This document shows positions 34,105 to 44,358 of a stretch of 64,000 nt of DNA, one piece after another (the first letter of the stretch is position 1; every line of letters starts with the position of its first letter). Location: positions 5,332,001 to 5,396,000 of the forward strand of contig JBANDB010000006.1 in the NCBI GenBank assembly GCA_037576215.1, written 5' to 3'. The notes below the pieces were generated by a model that was given only the letters and a program-made list of their open reading frames with translations, did no database searches and was not told the DNA's origin. This stretch comes from Armillaria gallica (lineage: Eukaryota > Basidiomycota > Agaricomycetes > Agaricales > Physalacriaceae). A program made the translations under genes and the position numbers.

Positions 34105-34330
34105 TGACACGAGGAATGTGAAACATGCTCGAGAGCCTTGGGTTCGGAAACTACCAGGGGTCTTGCTAGGTGCCGCTCGGAGTGGTTTCAAATTGGCAGT
34201 ATGACGAAGGACTGGGAGCTTACTTGCACCAAAACTGCTTCTGATATGGTAGATGGTGCAATACTCCTTCATTTCGAGATATTATAAGCCATCTCGATTG
34301 CGGAGACGTGCTCATGGCCTGGTATCATTC
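34105..34330 (-). pseudogene. P450 fragment related to P450-A
   Basis: The block aligns with 32045-32260 of P450-A: a shared ACATG.TCGAGAGCCTTGGG stretch, then ACCAAAAC, and the GACGTGCTCATGGCCTGGT-like end. It covers exons 2-3 only and has indels. It is a leftover of a duplicated P450 next to the terpene synthase. Confidence 0.6.
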
Positions 34331-34705
34331 CATTACTAACGAAGACCGAAGAAAAGCAGATTCTGTGTCTCCCGTTTCCGTACTCCTTGCGGTGGAGGTT
34401 GCGCCATTCAACCACGCTCGTCAATTTTTAGGCTGCCAAGAGGACGACAATACGAACCTATGATTGAATAGCTTCAATAGATCAATGCCTTAAAGAGTTA
34501 AAAGTACCAAGACACACTCACTGGCAGTACCTGAGCAATTTTTACCTTTGTATGAGGCTCCCGGTAGATACACATATCTATACATATCAGCATATTCCCT
34601 TGCATTGGGAAGTTATTACGCATGTTATTCGAGACTAAGAGTAGTATATATCTTGGAGCCTCATATTTCTTTATGTAGTATTCAAGGATATCCCAGAAGG
34701 TGACA

Positions 34706-35892
34706 ATGTCTTTTTCTCTTGCAAGTTCATCGCGCGCAGGTCCCCAGAGTCGGGGTGTTCAACCTCGGCTTTCCGCTCTATCAAACTTGGCTGGTATGAT
34801 CTTTTTCAAGTGTTATTTTACCGACTCGTATTGAATAGGTCGGTAATTTTTAGGACGTTTACTGCGTCATGTCAGGCTTCCAAACCGTACATATTTTCAA
34901 CAAGAATCGAAGCAGACCGCTGAAGACATAATACGAACTTTCGTACACCACTTTGACACCAGTAACTTGCCGTCTGTCTCAGATCCTGCGCTTGAAGATC
35001 TTTGTATCAAAGAGGCCAAACGTCGAGGATATGCACTCGATATTTTCAGGCCTCAGCTAATACTTGGGATCAACATCACTGCTTCGGCGTACCACCATCT
35101 CCTCAACGTCAATGTCAAGGTATACATCGTCTTCTTCACTGCGTTTGTGACATACCTCGACGACGCCTATCCTGATGACCCTGACACCCGCATTGGAGTT
35201 CCTAATTTCACCAAGGTGAATATAACGATCTATAGCTGTGAATTCCACTTAACACTCATGTGTAGAACTTCATGTCCTCGGAGAATCAGCCAAGCAAGAT
35301 GCTGAGCGACTTGGCGAATCTTTTGGCAGAAACCTACCAGCTCTTTGGTGAAATCACCTCTGATTTCATTGTCCATTCGGTCCTCAAGTTCATGGCCGCA
35401 TTGGTTTTAGAAGTACGAAGTAAATCTGAACCGGTAAGCAAATTTCTCCCAGGTATTTGACTCACTTACTCATCAAAGGTGGCAGACGCACAAAGTTGAC
35501 AAATACGCCATGTTTCTTCGCGAGCTAAGCGGGATCGCTGATGCCTACATCATGTTCATTTTCCCCGCCGAGCTGCCGTATAGCGTATACATCGAGGCTT
35601 TTCCATGTCTACGTGAAGTCGTGTGCTTCATGAACGACATCACCTCATTCTATAAAGAGGAGTGTGCTGGTGAAATCACAACCTCGTGTCGCTTTTGGCT
35701 GAAGCCCGAGGTGAACCAAAGGTTAAAACCCTTCTTCACTTGGTAGAGAAGTGTATGGAGGCACATGATGGAACGTTGCTAATCTTGTTGCCGCACAAAG
35801 AAGCACACAGATTGTACGAGGAATTTGTGCTAGGGTACCTGGCATTCTATTTGGGTGCGAAGAGATATAGGCTTAGTGAGCTGAACCTGTAG
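34706..35892 (+). pseudogene. Trichodiene-synthase-like terpene cyclase with one frameshift
   Basis: Exons 34706-34793, 34854-35215, 35266-35433 and 35486-35892 fit a TRI5-like (trichodiene synthase family) class I terpene cyclase of about 340 residues. The aspartate-rich metal site reads YLDDAYPDD in exon 2, and the second metal site NDITSFYKEE (pattern NDxxSxxKE) lies near 35635. Splicing is in frame through exon 3 and into exon 4. Close to 35677-35684 the frame shifts by one base, so the natural read stops at 35746, just after the second metal site. The family's C-terminal helices, and a terminal tail ending at TGA/TAG near 35892, continue in the other frame. It may be a recent pseudogene or an assembly error. 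The family normally cyclises farnesyl diphosphate in the cytosol; the product here is unknown. Confidence 0.82.
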
Positions 35893-36149
35893 CCGGCCAT
35901 TCAAGGGGACTCAAAGATTCTGTTATAGTATATTAATTCATGTGTTTTTCAAGAAAAATAGCGAGGTTACCCTTAGTTACTACCAGAGCTGGTTTCTCAA
36001 GGCCCTAGTAAACGTGTCGTTCTTCCGACTAATTCGAAGAAAGTACCACCATCTAGAATGGCGGCTACGAGTCGCAGTATGCTTTCACAACGGAAACATA
36101 TCGTTCTTGCGTGGACAGCGCTATACTATGGGTAATTCAGGGAAGTACT

Positions 36150-36550
36150 GGTGCAATTCCACTATCGACGTACAAAATCGCTCCGTTCGTATAATCTGAC
36201 ACCGGCAAGTACACCGCTGTCATCCCCATCTCCGCGTTGCTAGCAATTCAGATTAGTATTAATTCCTGAACTACTGAAGTCACTCACGTCCCATGTCTTC
36301 TCGCTGGTATCGGCGCCACCAATCCAGACACTGGCTTAGTCTTCAGCGACTCCAAGAACTCAATACTCGTCAATTGAGGTTCCCAAAACGAGGATGAGAT
36401 TTTTCAAAACGACTTTTGTCGGAATATGCGAGCTAAGTTGAGTGAGCCAAAGTTCAAAGGAGGCCCTGAAGCCTTAGATTGTGCTGCTGATGTTGATGAT
36501 ACTTGAGGTGCCTCAGGGTGGGAATGTGCTCCTTGATGGGGAGGAATGGG
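36150..36550 (-). pseudogene. SDR7 pseudogene (minus member of unit B)
   Basis: Read on the minus strand, exons 4 (end), 5 and 6 are recognisable: the APIPARRH region before the last intron, a NGAILYVDSGI-like end, and AYS/K remains at the tyrosine exon. Deletions remove most of exon 5 (the FAGRDIPIRVN stretch) and the frame is broken. It takes the place of SDR4/SDR9 in the middle, decayed unit. Confidence 0.75.
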
Positions 36551-36689
36551 AAGTTCAAGTCGCGTATGTGGTCGATACGCGTGACAGACACGAAGACCAA
36601 TTGTTCCTCGAGCCCAGCGGAGGTTGGAGCCTGGTAGCTCGGCGAGGAACATCTAACATGCTTGACTAACAGCATCGTTTAGAGCATCT

Positions 36690-37830
36690 GTGGCCGGAGC
36701 ATCTTCCTGACTATCGAGAATTCGAAATAGTCCTGCCTTTCCATCGCTACACGTTTCCAAACAATCGTAGCAGGTGGGACGACAGCAGTTGCTCCATGGT
36801 AATGGCTTCGGGAGCTCCAGAGGTTCCCTGTGCCTGGGATAGGAAGTTTCCGGCAAGATGGGAATACATATAGAAGACCGCACATGCTGGACTCTCCGAA
36901 GATGAGGCCTGGCGTGTAGTGTATTTGTAAAATCGTAACATTGGATGCAAGAGCATATGAATTTAATATTGCATATTAGTTTTATTTGTGGGTGGCTAGC
37001 GCTTGAGGCAAGAGAATGAAGAGGTGTCGCCTCGGTCATGGTGGTAAGAGTAAGAAAGCAATTGTTGATCCGATGTTGACGCTGATCTCCGACCACCACC
37101 TCTCTATCGCCATCCCGATGTCTTGCCTGCCTCCGATTGATATCGTTCGAGTCGCTATACAAGATATAGAATATTCAAAAGGACTCATTACTAGGGCGCT
37201 CTCGTTACGAAAGGTCATCAGGTGCGTGAGCTGGATATCGATACCGAGCTTCAACTAACGGATTTGCGTTTCTCTTCAAAGGAGTCTTCGGTCTCATCCA
37301 GCGTAGCAGGAAATCTAAACGATGATTTCATGTGAGGAGGTCAACAGGAATAACACGAAGAAGGGTACATACTACGTCGGTGCCAGCGCTCCGACCGGAC
37401 GCAGCTGCGCACATTTCATGGCCGTCTCCTCTACAAGGCAGGCGACTAGTAAAATGAGATAGAGAGCGAGGGTAGCCGTCTTTCAAGTTCTATGTCCTCG
37501 CACTGTCCATCGTCTTCCTGGGACTGGAGGCAAGACTAGCGATCCCTACATTAAAGGCGAACTTTTTCGTTCCCTATGAGCTACTGGGTCAGAGGATATT
37601 GTTGCAACGTTGAGATGAAGTACTGAAATCGATGAACACAAGGTATGCGACATGCATATAAACAGCCAGACTTCCCTCCTCAGTCATCTTCCTGGTTTTC
37701 AGCGACGATAATGCGAAATTTATTACAGAAGACGAAGACCAAACCCGAGGGAAAATGCCTAGTTCATCTCACTCTCCTGTCCTTGTAGCCCGAACGCGGG
37801 AAATTTGCCTAGCTCCTCGTCTTCCCCTCT
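36690..37830. repeat. Spacer modules M and N (copy 3, unit B)
   Basis: This aligns with 25.69-26.83 kb and 55.56-56.59 kb. It contains the LDxDTxLQLTDLRFSSKES block near 37220-37290 and the TATA-like CATATAAACAGCC near 37656. It separates SDR7 and SDR8 just as in the other units. Confidence 0.7.
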
Positions 37831-37922
37831 ATCTGTGTCCTTGTTCGTCCAGATTTCCTTTCATACTCGTCAGGACCCACTTTATTCGCGATTGGGTGTG
37901 AATGGTTGGAAGAAAGACAGTA

Positions 37923-38496
37923 TCACGCCTCTATATTGGGTTCTTGGTAGCCGCCAAAACGGAACAAACACAATAGGTGTGGACAGATATCCAGGTCACC
38001 ATTAAACTGAAGTGCGACGCGTCCCATTACCGCATGATCCCTACCAAAGGCCCGCATCGTACCAATATTCCAAACTGGCAACCGGTTGACGAGGACTTTA
38101 ATACACAATGCTGTCCTTAACGGCGGCAGATCAATTCTTTCATCCTTCCTGTGCTGAGGCTGCGTAAGATACCTCATACTTCACCGTATCTGGCGGTTCC
38201 CAAACTGAAATGACACGCGTGAAAGGTTTGAAAGGGATCCCTTCGATGCTGTGGTGAGCTCTTTGTTCTCTTATTGTTATACCCGTCGCTGAAATATATG
38301 TTGAAGTCGTCGTTAGAAAGAATCCTCCACAGCCTCGATTATGGAAGTCAAATGTTACTCCTTGTATCCTATGGCCAATTTGGATCGACAGCATGATGAT
38401 ATCAAGGCTTTGGATGGTTGAAATGTCGTCAGTCCAGCCAGTACGAAGGATGTGCGGAGACAAGATGCGCGTCCTCCAAAACATCGCACGCTGCAA
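37923..38496 (-). CDS. Hypothetical protein fragment, beta-rich
   Basis: Two overlapping minus-strand frames (38496-38140 and 38177-37923) could be exons or a frameshifted gene. Recognisable stretches are LDIIMLSIQIGHRIQGVTF and FTRVISVWEPPDTVKYEV. The first recurs at 26893-26960 in unit A. The alternating hydrophobic pattern with glycine and aromatic residues recalls a lectin-like beta fold, but I cannot assign a family. No clear start codon is seen. Confidence 0.35.
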
Positions 38497-38530
38497 TTGA
38501 TTGCTAGGCGCTAGGACCGGAACCGGGAAT

Positions 38531-39153
38531 GACGACAGATCCTTTTAAACCCGAGACGGTACAAATCTGGACGGACCTCTTTGCACTCAACACCATCGCG
38601 CCGTTCTTCGTCGTACGCGCCTTCCAATCCCTTCTTATCAAAGGAGCGCGTTCTCGTCCCCAAGGCACGTCAAAAGCGTCATCAACGTCAGTAGCGTCGG
38701 GGCACAGATGAACACACCGACCCCTTTGACCTCTGCATGTGTTATTCCATCCCTTCTAGCTCGTCGAGGCTGACCTGATCATAATGTAGGTCGCATACCT
38801 CATGACGAAATCCGCTTTGGACAAGCTCACGCTTGTTCTGGGGACAAGTTTTGCTCAGAGGGACATCCCAATTCGGGTGAATGTCCTGGCTCCCGGCGTG
38901 TTTGCGTCACAATTGATTAGTCCTGAGGTGTTGGAGGCGATCAGGACGATGCCTTTACCGGGGATGGTCGCGCCGATACCTGCAAAGAGGCAAGGAACGT
39001 GAGTGTGTTCAGTTGTTTGGATGAGATTGTATATTGAATTGAGTTTCTAGTGAGGCGGAGATGGGGATGACGGCGGTTTATTTGGCAGCGTCTGATTATA
39101 CGAATGGAGCGGTGTTGACTGTCGATGGCGCTGTATCGTTGGTTAATCTTTGA
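38531..39153 (+). pseudogene. SDR8 pseudogene (plus member of unit B)
   Basis: The homology starts in mid exon 4 (ATTDPFKPETVQ..WTDLFALNTIAPF) and runs through exons 5 and 6 to TGA at 39153, nearly identical to SDR5. Two extra bases after SRPQGTS (about 38673) shift the frame before the serine motif. Exons 1-3 are missing. The tyrosine exon (VAYLMTKSALDK) is intact but cannot be reached. Confidence 0.85.
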
Positions 39154-39600
39154 CTATTCAGTGATTATCCGATGTATAAACATCATGGAATCCAGGATAC
39201 GGACGGGGAGTAGCCGGTCCATTGGTTTACCTGAATTATCTTGATCCGCGTGAACCCGATACTGCCTGCGCCATCGAGACTGGAAGTCCTGGAAGTCACC
39301 CAAGTTCAAAGTATCTTTATGACAGTATGTGTACTCTTGTTCAACGTCAACGACGGCGGATGACCAATTAATTTTGGTAGAGGAAGGGAGATAACGAATC
39401 AATGCCTTCGAGTTATACAAGAATGAACCTGTAGAAGAGCCATACGTTCCGGAGCTAACACTTGAATCGCGTACGATAGTAATCTCATATATTGTAGACT
39501 GCTTGTCTCGTGGTGCAAAGTGCGTGAAGACCGAAAAGTCTACGTCGCAAAGCTGCTTGACAGCAGACCTGGGGAAACGGTGTTGCGGGACGATAATCAT
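39154..39600 (-). pseudogene. Conserved minus-strand frame downstream of SDR8
   Basis: A 148-codon open frame carries the conserved block described for 28946-29185, followed on its C-terminal side by sequence overlapping the SDR8 end. Its conservation after the same gene in two units suggests an ancestral gene tail-to-tail with the SDR. Function is unknown. Confidence 0.4.
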
Positions 39601-40378
39601 GTGGGAAAACTGCTCCCGAAGTTGCCAACAGTCATGTATTTAAAATGCGCAAACCCCTTGAATTTGACCCTTGACTTCATGCCCTTTGATTACATGACAC
39701 AGTGTGCGGATTAACGAACAGAACCATGTCAGTGATGTCAGTATACGCGCTCGGTGAAGCGGCACATTAACGGAGTACGGTAACAACACTGAGTATTTCG
39801 GGAACAACCATCAAATCTCAACTCGACGCTGTTCGGCGTGACACTGCACGTAGCTGGGTAGTTGAAGACTTACAGAGGAATTTTCATTGGCAAAGCCAGG
39901 TTACTCCCCTTCTAGGAACCTTTCACCATTCACGGTCCGACACTAAAATGGGACAAAAGATTTTGGCTCGCAGACGTTCGGCGAGATCGTGATGTCATCC
40001 TCTTTCATCTGTGCACGTTCAAGGAGGGCCTGTATTATTCATGGTATCATCGCAACTGTGTCTTAAAGTGACCATAAGAAATTACGAGAACTTGTACAAT
40101 TAAGTTATTTGATTGAATCTCTCCTACAAAGAGGAGGTCCCATATTCAAAGCAAGGTATTGAAGTCGTCAACCGACGACCGCTAGTAATTTACTACTCAG
40201 ATTAGTCCACGGCATATCGCTTGATAGCACGTGATTGGACATGCTTGACGCACGAGGCGGTTCAATCAGGATTCTCATGTTGTTCTCATAGACCACTATT
40301 GGCATTGCAGAAGACGTCTCTCTCTTTTCCATTTTCAAATTCCAGCTATACACTTGGATCCTCGTACAACCCTGCTCA
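39601..40378. other. Intergenic, no gene recognised
   Basis: Nothing supported is seen between unit B and the HET-domain pseudogene. Confidence 0.5.
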
Positions 40379-42891
40379 ATGTTATTATGGGACCAAGCTT
40401 TAGACCGCCTTCATGAACGTCTGGCCAAGCATTACTGGAACAGAAAGCCACACTGGAAGCGCCAGAACTCGCACATCTATCCTTCCAGAAAATCCCTCCC
40501 CGAGTTCATCCCCGTCACGGCACCGTACATGTGCGCAGCTGTTCTCTACGACAATCTTGGATTCTGGGACTTCCCTGCACGCATGAACTGGAGAGTCCAC
40601 CGTTACGACCTTCAGTGTCATTCAGGGCGCTGCCCACCCGGCATCTGCGTAGCTCAAAGCGAGAAACTGCGCTATGGATTGCATACGCCTTCCATTCCAA
40701 AACTGATGGAAACAATGTCTCTGTCGCAGAGAAAGTCGCATTTTTGCAGGCCTGGCTCTTTTTTGGTGCACTCACAGAAGTGAGCTCGCTTTGCGGCCTA
40801 GAATTCGACGCAGGAAAGATGCTCGCATCAGGGGATCCGAATACAGTCAGTACCGCAGAGCTGAATGGACTGCCAATGAGACTGTTCACCGCCTCTCAGC
40901 GGCGTCGGTTGGCGGGGACGAGACAGCTGAGATCACGGCTCTATGCAATTGCGCGACAGGTGCAACTCGTCATCACTAGAGCAGGGGAATTTGAGGATGA
41001 ACACGAGTACACGTTCTCAGAGTGCCAAGTCTTGTGGTCGATCCATATCCTTCTTCGCGTTATTTTGTTGACTTTCCTATGCCACTCCCCGCAGTGGAAT
41101 ATAGATCCAAAGGATGGTATGAGTGTCTCGGTTGGAGACGTGAGCTATGATTGGGCTCACGAAGGGGAGGGGAGGATGGCAGATTTAATGTTCGATAGAC
41201 TGGTGCAAAAGTGAACTCAGCGGATTGGGGTACGACATGATGCTCTTCAATTACTTTGTCGAACGTCCCGAAGCACGTCGAAATCATACCAATTGCATGG
41301 AGATGAGGTGTATGGCAAGTCAAACGAGCGAAGAAGACTACCGGACAGTGCACGTTAGTATTGGCTGCGAGTGTCAGTCTGTTTCAGTGGATTCAGAGCG
41401 ATTACGAGATTCTCTATCCAGAGGAAGGATTCCAAAGATTATCGTATCCCGGAACCTTGAGCTTTCTGTGGTTCATGAAGAGAGCTATCCCTACATCGCA
41501 ATCAGTCATGTATGTGGGTACTGAATGCTCTTATCAATGTACTATATCGTTGATTCATGTTGTAGGAGCCGATGGACTCGGTAATCCGTTTGAAAACGCC
41601 CTCCCGCGATGCCAACTCCGAGGCTGCGAGATTTCATGACTGCCCTATCCTCCGTCCATCGAGTGATGCGCTACCGCCCTATGGCGCTGTGGATCGATAC
41701 CCTATGCATTCCCGTGGCTCCTCATCTAAAAGAATACCGCAAGTTGGCGATCCGTTTACTTGGTCAGACCTTCTACGACGCTAAAGTTGTCCTCGTTCTC
41801 GACCGAGAGCTATGCTCCGTCGAATCACAGAAAGTGTCCGACCTTGAGTTAGGCATCAGGATTGTATCTGGTGGCTGGATGAAACGCCTATGGACACTTC
41901 AGGAAGCTGCCCTGAGCATCGATTCCAAGTCGAGTCTTGGGAAGATGTACTTCCAGATGGGAGATGGTCCAGTCCGCTGGAACAAGCTGTTGCATACTTT
42001 CCAGCATATGCCATCAAAACCTAGTTCCAAACCGCTCCCTCATCCCCGTAAACCGACTGCGCTTGCTTCTACCGTTGAGGAGATCCAGAAAGGTCTTCTC
42101 TTCGGACTTTGGGTGGAAGACTCAATAACCAGTCGTCTTCCGTCCATCAGCGACCTCCAACCATGGGGATGGGACACCCAGCTCCAAAGACTTGCTCGCG
42201 CGGTGCAGAATCGTACTACGAGCAAGTCCGAGGATGAAGCTATCTGCCTTGCATCCTTGGCCGGGTTTGACCTATCTAACATCCTCAGCGTTCAGACAGC
42301 TGAGGAGCGTATGCAACATTTCTACCTTCTCCTGCGCGATATCCCACTGCAATCATATTTGTACAACTCCCGATTTTTATAACACCCGACCACATTCCTA
42401 CCCCAAACATGAAGAACGCTCCGTTTCGTTGGGCACCTCGGTCACTCCTCCTTCACCTCACAGAAGTCATGAACGTGCACTTTGCGTATGAGGCGCAGCG
42501 CTTTGCAGTGGCCGAATATCGCATGTACGGGATATGCGAGCCTGATGGCCTCCATATTGAGCAAGAAGGCTTCGTCTTTCAGCCTGAGGACACGATACTG
42601 TATCCGACGTGTGTATTCGAAGACGTGGACAGCAAAGAACAGTACTGCCTGACATGGTACGGCACGGCACTTAGCAGCTTCCACAGGGAGGTAGCATTGA
42701 TATTCGAGACTACTATATGCTCAAAAGTCGCTATTGTTCATATTGAAAAGCTCTGTAGTCGCGAGAATGGAACCGAAATGTATGCGACGATTCTGGGGCA
42801 TGGGTCCGTGATCGTACAAGAAGAGCCGGCGCATGGAGAGTTAGTAAAAGGAATATTGACACCGTTTGATCAGAAATGGTGTCTTACCTGA
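40379..42891 (+). pseudogene. HET-domain protein pseudogene
   Basis: Consecutive frames resemble the long agaricomycete HET-domain proteins. The N-terminal block has YMCAAVLYDNLGFWDF and HSGRCPPGICV. A second frame has VAEKVAFLQAWLFFGALTEV, and then YPYIAISHV. A third has GLGNPFENALPRCQL, ALWIDTLCIPV and RLWTLQEAAL, the HET signature. A C-terminal block follows at 42409-42891 (FRWAPRSLL). Frames change near 40680, at the intron at about 41516-41566 (no splice keeps the tryptophan and the frame), and near 42380, so at least three breaks exist. HET proteins act in non-self recognition and can trigger cell death in ascomycetes; basidiomycete roles are mostly unknown. Confidence 0.8.
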
Positions 42892-44358
42892 GGATTCCGG
42901 ATAATTGAATCCTGTTAAGTGTCTATTGATGGATGACAGACTGAGTCACCAGGAAGAGCCTATATCTGTACTAATAGGACATCATTGAAACGTCGCGGTT
43001 AGAAGATAGCACGAAGATAGAACCAAATCTCCCGAAATAGCCAAATGTAGGTTACTTATACCCGTATTTTTTGTAAGTCTCTGCTTTCGTCTTTACTGCC
43101 CCTGCTTATATCTAGTACATAAGGGCGTTTCTGGCCAAAATTTCCAATTCAAGTACTTTGGTAGGAGATTCTGATTATGAGGGCGTAGTGGGAACCCAAC
43201 TAACACCGCCAAATAATCTGCGATTAACCCTAAAGAGCTGAGGAATGATGATATTGACATTATACAACTGCATTTGTGGTATGTAGTAATAGTAGGAATA
43301 CTGGATTAGTGTATCAGTCACCCTCGTGGAGACTAACGAAAAAAAGAAATACGTGGTCGACACCAAAGGACGAATAGATAGCCATACGCCGGCACACACC
43401 TACTCACAGATGAAATGCTAAAAATAAAGAGCCGTCTATCCTGCCTTTAAATTGTACACACGATCAGTATTTCGAGGGCATAGCCTCCTAACAATTCAGT
43501 CAAAGGTCAAAAGGAAGCATTCTTGGACGCCGAATTATTTTTGATCAGCGAACATCTACTCAAAAGGTAGCCTTTTGCATTATGCCATCGCCATCAGTTT
43601 CCTTGTCTTGCTTAGTGCAGCAGGCAATGAACTATTGCAAATTTGAAAGGAAAAAGTTTCGGCCCGGCGGGTGTCGAAGTCTGCCTTGGCTCGTTACCAC
43701 CAGCAATGTCAACCTCACCAGCTTATTTTTGAGTCGGGGCACGTTTCTCGACTGCCATACTGTGTCTTCTAACGACTGACAGATGAAGCGATTCGCTCGA
43801 TATCAGTTTTCGGAGACCGAGTGTGGTTGTTAGCCATGAAACGATATAGGCATGTTGTGCATCGCGTTTCTTCCCTCACTTTTCTTTTGAATGGGTAAGC
43901 TGACGTTCATTATTCACCTTCAAGGATGACTCAAGGTTAACATTCAGAACGATGCGGGTGCAGTAGTGATTGAAGCATATGTTTCTCATCTGGTTTTTTT
44001 TACGTTAGAGCAAAAGGATCAAAAGGATAACCCATCCTTCAATTAAGAGACGGCCACGCGTCACCTGGGTTGGCAACGCTTATACAAGCCTTCGTTTTCA
44101 CCTTGGTTCAACAATGGTGCTTTCCCGTATCGGGTACTATAGGTACATGACCTCCATCATTTAATCCATCATATGGAGCCAGTATGGAGCCAGCCGTTCG
44201 TGGTAGCATGTGACAGCATACTGTCCTTATGTCCGCGCATACACAATGTACTGCTTTATCTAGTATTTTTGCGACTGCGTCCATCACATGATGCTCATGG
44301 CGTTCTGATATAGGTGGGCTGATGTCGATGGAGTGAGAATCTTTCTCTCTCTTTGCTC
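42892..44358. other. Intergenic, no gene recognised
   Basis: About 1.5 kb without a supported gene. A short direct repeat (ATGGAGCCAG twice) lies near 44174-44194. Confidence 0.5.

Noticed and set aside
35434..35490. Second frameshift in the cyclase at the exon 3/4 border
   Set aside because: Using the acceptor that ends at 35485 instead of the earlier AG restores the frame, so only one lesion remains.
37923..38496. Jacalin-like lectin
   Set aside because: The pattern is suggestive but no diagnostic motif was found, so it is left as hypothetical.
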